In this document: positions 58,899-64,000 of the stretch, in pieces
How the letters are laid out: the number at the start of each line of letters is the position of its first letter
How positions within the stretch are numbered: the first letter of the stretch is position 1
NCBI GenBank assembly: GCA_023410445.1
Contig: JAEYPT010000009.1
Span: 1 to 64,000, forward strand
DNA from: Bacillota bacterium
Lineage (GTDB): Bacteria > Bacillota > Clostridia > Oscillospirales > Acutalibacteraceae
Reading direction: 5' to 3'
DNA length: 64,000 bases
Program-made: the position numbers and the translations under genes
The notes under the pieces: generated by a model
Database searches by the model: none
Told to the model about the DNA's origin: nothing
Seen by the model: only the letters and a program-made list of their open reading frames with translations

Positions 58899-59807
58899 AT
58901 GGAGCAGATCAGGCAGTTTGGAGAATACGCAAAGGAACTCGGGTGTGAGGTGCGCTATGACGAGCTCATGAGCCGCCACACCACCTTTCGGATCGGCGGT
59001 CCGGCCGACGTTTATCTTGTTGCGCCGAACCGCGCCGCCCTTCAGAAGCTTTGCAAAAAATCGAGGGAGCTGGGTGTGCGGGTCGTACCGCTCGGCAACG
59101 GTTCCAACACTTTGGTGCGGGACGAAGGGGTCCGGGGCGCCGTGATCTCGCTTGGGGACGGGTTCCGGAAGATTGAAGCGGTCGGGGAAGCCTCGATTGA
59201 GTGCGGCGCTGGAGCGTCGCTTGCCCGCCTGTGCAGCTTTGCCCGCGACTGTTCGCTGACCGGCATCGAATTCGCCTGGGGAATTCCCGGGCTTGTCGGC
59301 GGGGCTGCCTTTATGAACGCGGGCGCTTACGGCGGCACCATGTCACAGGTCATAACGTCCTGTGCTCATGTAACTCCATCCGGGGAAGCAGGCGTGCTGC
59401 GCGGCGAGGAGCTTTGCTTCGGCTATCGGCACAGCGCCTATACGGATAACGGATGCTTTATCACCTCTATACGCGTTGCCCTGCGGCCCGGAAGCCGCGG
59501 AGCAATTGACGCCGCAATGGACGATCTGTACGGGCGCCGGAAGGATAAACAGCCCCTGGAACTGCCCAGCGCGGGAAGCGTGTTCAAACGGCCGGAGGGC
59601 CATTTCGCAGGGGCGCTGATTGAGCAGTGCGGGCTCAAGGGACGCCGCGTTGGCGGCGCCGAGGTCAGTGAAAAGCACGCGGGATTTATTGTGAATATGG
59701 GAGGGGCTACGTGCGGTGACGTGCTGGGCCTGATTGAAGTAATCCGCGAGACCGTTTTCCGCGAAACGGGTGTCACGCTGGAGTGCGAAGTGAAAACGCT
59801 TGGGTAA
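58899..59807 (+). CDS. murB: UDP-N-acetylenolpyruvoylglucosamine reductase (type II MurB)
   Basis: Makes UDP-N-acetylmuramate for peptidoglycan using NADPH and FAD. The 302-residue protein starts at the ATG at 58899, 4 bases after CGGAGGAG. It has the FAD-binding segments TTFRIGGPADVYLVAP and LGNGSNTLVRDEGVRG, EFAWGIPGLVGGAAFMNAGA, and the catalytic Ser and Glu contexts GSVFKRPEGHFAGALIEQCG and the C-terminal E. The lack of the type I Tyr loop points to type II. It lies in the rapZ-whiA cluster, 15 bases before rapZ. Confidence 0.95.
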   Translation: MEQIRQFGEYAKELGCEVRYDELMSRHTTFRIGGPADVYLVAPNRAALQKLCKKSRELGVRVVPLGNGSNTLVRDEGVRGAVISLGDGFRKIEAVGEASIECGAGASLARLCSFARDCSLTGIEFAWGIPGLVGGAAFMNAGAYGGTMSQVITSCAHVTPSGEAGVLRGEELCFGYRHSAYTDNGCFITSIRVALRPGSRGAIDAAMDDLYGRRKDKQPLELPSAGSVFKRPEGHFAGALIEQCGLKGRRVGGAEVSEKHAGFIVNMGGATCGDVLGLIEVIRETVFRETGVTLECEVKTLG

Positions 59808-59822
59808 AATCCGGGAGGGACT

Positions 59823-60683
59823 ATGGAATTCTTAATTGTAACGGGGCTTTCGGGTGCCGGAAAGACGAGGGCGATCAATGCGCTGGAGGATATTGGCTTT
59901 TACTGTGCGGATAATATCCCTCCGCAGCTGATTCCAACCTTTTACGAGCTTTCCCGGCAGGCGAAAGGATCCTTGTCCCGCGTTGCGGTTGTTACGGATA
60001 TCCGCGGGGGGGACATGTTCTCCACCCTGTCGGAAACGCTGGATAAAATGAAGGAAGAAGAAAAGGAATACAAGATCCTGTTCCTGGATGCAGACGAGGC
60101 GACTCTGGTGCGTCGGTTCCGCGAAACCCGGCGCAAGCATCCGCTCGCGGACAACTGCCTCGGCTCTCTGGAACAGGCGGTCAGTCTGGAGCGGGAGGCA
60201 CTCCGGCAGGTGCGGGAGCGTGCGGACTTCATCATCGACACTTCCTTCCTCTCTCCTTCCCAACTGAAGGAGCGTGTTTCGAGCCTGTTCCTCGGCGACG
60301 CTTCCGATGCGCTGATGATCCACTGCGTTTCGTTCGGTTTTAAATACGGCATTCCGGCGGAAGCCGACCTCGTTTTTGACGTTCGCTGCCTGCCGAATCC
60401 GTTTTATGTGGAAGAACTCAAAAACCTGACCGGACTGGACGAGCCCGTGCGGGAATACGTCATGAAATGGGATCAGACAAAGGGTTTTGTTACGCGCTTT
60501 TTCAGCTTGATCGACTACATGATGCCGCTTTACTGCAACGAGGGCAAAAGTCAGCTGGTTATCGCCGTGGGCTGTACGGGCGGTCATCACCGCTCGGTGA
60601 CGCTGGCACAGCTTCTTTATAACCATCTGGTGGAAAAGAATCTGCGGGCAAGCGTCAACCACCGGGACATTCAAAAGCAATAA
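59823..60683 (+). CDS. rapZ: RNase adapter / nucleotide-binding protein RapZ
   Basis: The 286-residue protein has the P-loop GLSGAGKT (residues 8-15), DIRGGDMF, and ETRRKHPLADNCL, then the C-terminal domain GCTGGHHRSVTLAQLL and RDIQK. In E. coli RapZ controls glucosamine-6-phosphate synthase through small RNAs. In Bacillota it lies upstream of glmR and whiA, with a similar envelope link. It starts 15 bases after murB and overlaps nothing. glmR, normally next, is absent. Confidence 0.95.
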   Translation: MEFLIVTGLSGAGKTRAINALEDIGFYCADNIPPQLIPTFYELSRQAKGSLSRVAVVTDIRGGDMFSTLSETLDKMKEEEKEYKILFLDADEATLVRRFRETRRKHPLADNCLGSLEQAVSLEREALRQVRERADFIIDTSFLSPSQLKERVSSLFLGDASDALMIHCVSFGFKYGIPAEADLVFDVRCLPNPFYVEELKNLTGLDEPVREYVMKWDQTKGFVTRFFSLIDYMMPLYCNEGKSQLVIAVGCTGGHHRSVTLAQLLYNHLVEKNLRASVNHRDIQKQ

Positions 60684-60822
60684 AAACCTCTTCTCACGCT
60701 CAAGGACATTTTGCGCGGTGCTTTTCCTGCTCTGCGGCCTTTTTGCAGGGCGGAAATGCCAGTACAAATCTTGTCCTCTTTTCCGTGGGATAGCAGGATC
60801 GACCGCAGTGGGGGTGCCGAAC

Positions 60823-61737
60823 ATGTCCTTTTCATCCGATGCGAAGAACGAGCTTTGCAGGACCGAGCCGAAGCGCTGCTGCCGCAGGGCCGAATGCTAC
60901 GGCCTTCTTTTATTCGGCCGATATTTTACGGCCGCAAACGTATGCGTGCTGACCGGTCACCGGGAGGCGGCGCGCAGGGCAGCGGAATTCACCGCGGAAG
61001 TCACCGGTGCCGTGATGGATGTTTCCGCTTCCGCCAAGGCCGGTGCGGGTACCTATATGGTTTCCGCACCGTCGGCGGAGCAGGCGGAAAAGGTGCTGAT
61101 ATCGCTCGGCCACACGGGCCGCGAGATCAGTCTGCACATCAACCTCGCAAACGTGGAAAACGACTGCTGCCGCTCCGCTTTCCTGCGCGGCGCATTCCTT
61201 TCCTGCGGTACCGTGACCGATCCGCGTAAGGATTACCGCATGGAATTCACGGTTCCGTTTATGAACCTGGCGAAGGACCTGAGCACCTTTCTCCGCGACC
61301 TGTACGAGCTGGACCTCCAGCCGGGAATCGCCAACCGCAAGGGAACCTTTGTGGTTTATGTGACGGGCGGCGACCGCGTCGCGGACCTGCTCACTTTTAT
61401 GGGTGCCGCGAAAGCGGCCATGGACCTGATGCAGATCAAGATGCTTAAGGAAGTCCGGAACAATGTGAACCGCAAGACGAATTTCGAAACGGCTAACATC
61501 GACAAGACTGCGTCGGCCGCCGCCCTACAGATGATGGCAATTGAACGGCTGAGCGCTGAGCGCGGGCTCTCCTCTCTTCCGGAGGACCTGCGCGAACTTG
61601 CTTATTTGCGCCAGCAGAACCCGGAGATGTCCCTGCGGGAGCTGGGGCAGAACCTGAACCCGCCCCTGAGCCGGTCGGGCGTCCACCATCGGCTGCAGCG
61701 GATCGTCGAGCTGGCCGGAATGAAGGTGGAACCGTGA
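60823..61737 (+). CDS. whiA: DNA-binding protein WhiA
   Basis: A sporulation/cell-division regulator of Gram-positives (essential for aerial-hypha septation in Streptomyces). The 304-residue protein starts at the ATG at 60823 after GGGGTGCC. It has a LAGLIDADG-like N-terminal domain (SFSSDAKNELCRTEPKRCC, CRSAFLRGAFLSCGTVTDPR) and a C-terminal helix-turn-helix (LRELGQNLNPPLSRSGVHHR). The 139 bases to rapZ carry no gene; the usual glmR is missing. Confidence 0.95.
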   Translation: MSFSSDAKNELCRTEPKRCCRRAECYGLLLFGRYFTAANVCVLTGHREAARRAAEFTAEVTGAVMDVSASAKAGAGTYMVSAPSAEQAEKVLISLGHTGREISLHINLANVENDCCRSAFLRGAFLSCGTVTDPRKDYRMEFTVPFMNLAKDLSTFLRDLYELDLQPGIANRKGTFVVYVTGGDRVADLLTFMGAAKAAMDLMQIKMLKEVRNNVNRKTNFETANIDKTASAAALQMMAIERLSAERGLSSLPEDLRELAYLRQQNPEMSLRELGQNLNPPLSRSGVHHRLQRIVELAGMKVEP

Positions 61738-62432
61738 AACCGAGTCTGGAAGCGGAGCTGAAGAGTTGTCTGCGTACAGCCGGGGCGGATCTCTGCGGGT
61801 ACGGGGATCTTTCCAAGGTGACGGGAAAAGTATGGAAAACCGGTGTTTCCGTAGCGGTTGTTCTCCCCGAAGAAATTGTGCGTTCCCTGCCGGAAGGACC
61901 CACAGCAGAGTACCGGGAGGCATACGACGTTTTGAATGCAAGGCTGGACGGCATCGTGACAGCGGGGGCCGAATTTTTACGGCAAAACGGGTACCGTGCT
62001 TTCGCACAGACAACGGATGCTGTCGTGGAATTTAATGGCTACCGGACTGCGCTTCCGCATAAAACGGTTGCAACCCGCTCAGGGCTTGGCTGGATTGGTA
62101 AATGCGCGCTGCTGGTGACCCCGGAATACGGCCCGGCTGTGCGGCTTTCGTCGCTGGTAACCGATGCGCCGCTGGCTCCGGCGAAACCGATAAACGAATC
62201 CCGCTGCGGCGGTTGTACGGCCTGCCGGAATATTTGCCCGGGAAAGGCGGTTTCCGGGAAACTTTGGAAAGTGGGAATGGAGCGCGAAGAATTCTGGGAT
62301 GCACGCGCGTGCCGCCGTGCTGCGCGGGCTCTCGCTGCGGAAAAGCTCCATGAAGAAATCACGCTGTGCGGCCGCTGTATCGCCGTCTGCCCATATACGA
62401 AACGCTATCTTGACCGAAAAGCTGAATCATAG
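61734..62432 (+). CDS. Epoxyqueuosine-reductase-like 4Fe-4S protein, short form
   Basis: The 232-residue protein contains RSGLGWIGKCALLVTPEYGP and two ferredoxin-type cluster sites: CGGCTACRNICPGKA and LCGRCIAVCPYTKRYL. The family includes QueG, but QueG is ~350-390 residues with an N-terminal cobalamin-binding domain that is much shorter here. It may be an orphan reductase for another substrate. It overlaps whiA by 4 bases and precedes dnaE, so it is probably co-transcribed with whiA. Confidence 0.82.
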   Translation: MKPSLEAELKSCLRTAGADLCGYGDLSKVTGKVWKTGVSVAVVLPEEIVRSLPEGPTAEYREAYDVLNARLDGIVTAGAEFLRQNGYRAFAQTTDAVVEFNGYRTALPHKTVATRSGLGWIGKCALLVTPEYGPAVRLSSLVTDAPLAPAKPINESRCGGCTACRNICPGKAVSGKLWKVGMEREEFWDARACRRAARALAAEKLHEEITLCGRCIAVCPYTKRYLDRKAES

Positions 62433-62465
62433 GCCCGAAACAGCAGGGAAAGGGGAAAATCGGAA

Positions 62466-64000
62466 TTGTTCGTCCATTTGCATCTTCATAGTGAATACAG
62501 CCTTCTGGACGGAGCCTGCCGCATTGAAAAGCTGGTGGAAGCGGCGGCGGAACGGGGCGATCCGGCCGTTGCAGTAACTGACCACGGCGTCATGTACGGC
62601 GCGGTCGATTTTTATAAGGCGGCGAAAAAACGGGGAATTAAACCGATCATCGGCTGCGAGGTCTACGTGGCGCAGCGGACGCGCTTTGACCGCGTCCACG
62701 GGCTTGATTCCGAAAGCCGCCATCTTGTTCTGCTCTGCGAAAACGAAACGGGTTACAAAAACCTGATCGCCATGGTCTCCAAGGCGTGGACGGAGGGATT
62801 CTACTCCAAGCCGCGCGTGGATTTTGAACTCCTGGAACAGCACCACGAAGGACTGATTGCGCTTTCCGCGTGTCTTGCGGGCGAAGTGGCCAGAAACCTG
62901 ACGTCCGGCGATTACGAGGGTGCCAAGGCTGCCGCGCTGCATTTTGATTCGATTTTCGGCCGGGACAACTTTTACTTGGAACTTCAGGATCATGGTCTGC
63001 GGGAGCAAAAGCTCATCAATCCGTCGATTATTCAGCTTTCCCGGGAAACCGGAATTCCGCTTGTCGTGACCAACGACTGCCACTATATCCGCCCGGAAGA
63101 CAGCCGTATGCATAAGATTCTGCTCTGCATCCAGACCAACCACACCGTCGAAGACAGCAACGGCATGGAGTTCGGCAGCGATCAGTTCTATTTTAAAACC
63201 GAAGAAGAGATGCGCTCCCTGTTCCCGCAGGTGCCCGAGGCCGCGGACAACACCGTGAAAATCGCGGAGCGCTGCAATGTGGAGTTTGAGTTCGGCAAGA
63301 CGAAGCTTCCTCGCTTTGAAACGCCGAACGGACAGGAGAACGTTGCCTATTTCCGCGAAAAATGCTATGAGGGCCTGCATCGGCACTATGGGGAAAACCC
63401 GGACCCGGCGGTGGCCGAACGGCTGGAATACGAGCTTGGAACTATTCAGAAAATGGGGTACGTCAACTATTACCTGATTGTTCACGATTTCGTGCGATAT
63501 GCGAAGGAGGTCGGCATCCCGGTGGGGCCGGGCCGAGGCTCCGGCGCCGGAAGTCTGGCGGCCTACTGCATTGGCATCACCGGAATCGACCCGATCCGCT
63601 ACAAGCTGCTGTTCGAACGTTTCCTAAACCCGGAGCGCGTCAGCATGCCGGATTTCGACATCGACTTTTCGGACGAGCGCCGCCCGGAGATGATCGATTA
63701 CGTGGTGCGCAAATACGGCGCCGACCATGTGGCACAGATCGTCACGTTCGGCACTATGGCCGCACGTGGCTCTCTGCGGGATGTCGGGCGAGTTATGGCG
63801 CTTCCTTACGCGAGAGTGGATGAGATCGCGAAACTGGTGCCGACGGAGCCGAACATTACGTTGGAAAAGGCGCTGCAGATTTCCAACGACCTGAAACAGC
63901 GCTACGATACCGATCCCCAGATCCACGAGCTCATCGACATGGCCCGTCAGCTGGAAGGCATGCTGCGCAACGCATCAACCCACGCGGCGGGCGTTGTTAT
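62466..64000 (+). CDS. dnaE: DNA polymerase III alpha subunit DnaE, 5' part
   Basis: The main bacterial replicative polymerase family, cut by the window end after ~511 codons. The start is TTG at 62466 with GGGGAAAAT upstream. The PHP exonuclease-like domain begins HLHLHSEYSLLDGA, with AVTDHGVMYG. The polymerase palm has the PDFDIDFSDERRPEMIDYVV Asp pair, preceded by GIPVGPGRGSGAGSLAAYC and followed by FGTMAARGSLRDVGRVM. It lacks the proofreading insertion of PolC. It begins ~30 bases after the Fe-S protein gene. The gene continues outside the window. Confidence 0.95.
   Translation, partial: MFVHLHLHSEYSLLDGACRIEKLVEAAAERGDPAVAVTDHGVMYGAVDFYKAAKKRGIKPIIGCEVYVAQRTRFDRVHGLDSESRHLVLLCENETGYKNLIAMVSKAWTEGFYSKPRVDFELLEQHHEGLIALSACLAGEVARNLTSGDYEGAKAAALHFDSIFGRDNFYLELQDHGLREQKLINPSIIQLSRETGIPLVVTNDCHYIRPEDSRMHKILLCIQTNHTVEDSNGMEFGSDQFYFKTEEEMRSLFPQVPEAADNTVKIAERCNVEFEFGKTKLPRFETPNGQENVAYFREKCYEGLHRHYGENPDPAVAERLEYELGTIQKMGYVNYYLIVHDFVRYAKEVGIPVGPGRGSGAGSLAAYCIGITGIDPIRYKLLFERFLNPERVSMPDFDIDFSDERRPEMIDYVVRKYGADHVAQIVTFGTMAARGSLRDVGRVMALPYARVDEIAKLVPTEPNITLEKALQISNDLKQRYDTDPQIHELIDMARQLEGMLRNASTHAAGVV

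Overview
The window reads as chromosome from an anaerobic, spore-forming Clostridia (Bacillota), most likely Oscillospirales. Supporting signs are an alpha/beta small acid-soluble spore protein, separate secD and secF, strong AGGAGG-type ribosome sites with frequent TTG/GTG starts, an oxygen-defence set of desulfoferrodoxins, rubrerythrin, ferritin and bacteriohemerythrin, and a ferredoxin-dependent 2-oxoacid oxidoreductase. The genus assignment is inference. The left ~20 kb is visibly more AT-rich and patchy (accessory genes, remnants). From ~22 kb on the window is GC-richer and mostly conserved core genes.

Layout: 0-2.6 kb holds a YmaF-family end, a RusA remnant and three tandem CBO0543-like membrane proteins. 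2.8-6.1 kb carries pirin/CDGSH and an HxlR regulator facing a LigB-type dioxygenase, then an FMN reductase. 6.5-13.3 kb is an oxygen/iron island: a small CSAEF-tail protein, gpmA, two desulfoferrodoxins, 2-oxoacid:ferredoxin oxidoreductase, rubrerythrin, an SDR and ferritin. 13.9-16.0 kb is an SOS operon (dinB, an 81-aa protein, SRAP) with a LexA-type box inside its promoter. 16.2-18.0 kb is an ECF sigma/anti-sigma/secreted-protein operon. 18.2-20.7 kb holds a ComEC-like hydrolase with its DUF3006 partner and a membrane J-protein.

20.75-21.44 kb has no plausible gene. It has a near-consensus promoter and a dense series of hairpins, so I call it a ~690-nt structured non-coding RNA candidate, facing a tRNA-Val. 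21.7-33.5 kb holds two unknown proteins, a SASP, ilvD, a KimA-type potassium transporter behind a branched RNA leader, a nitroreductase/HxlR pair, an alpha-amylase, a chemoreceptor and a large secreted repeat protein. 33.7-46.6 kb contains Lrp/LysE, uppP, a VOC protein, a GH18 protein, a lipoprotein, rpoN, a sugar isomerase, hypB/hypA, acetyltransferases, an aldose epimerase, an HsmA-like membrane protein and a free-methionine-sulfoxide reductase. 46.9-49.7 kb has a second small RNA candidate and several very small proteins, two of them Trp- or Cys-rich.

49.8-64 kb holds an isochorismatase-like hydrolase, tRNA-Ser, asnS, bacteriohemerythrin, an aminotransferase, secD-secF, and hprK-PHP-murB-rapZ-whiA-(Fe-S protein)-dnaE. 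This last run is the familiar Bacillota cell-envelope/carbon-control cluster, but glmR (yvcK), usually found between rapZ and whiA, is absent. All family names rest on recognition of motifs in the translated sequence. No database search was possible.
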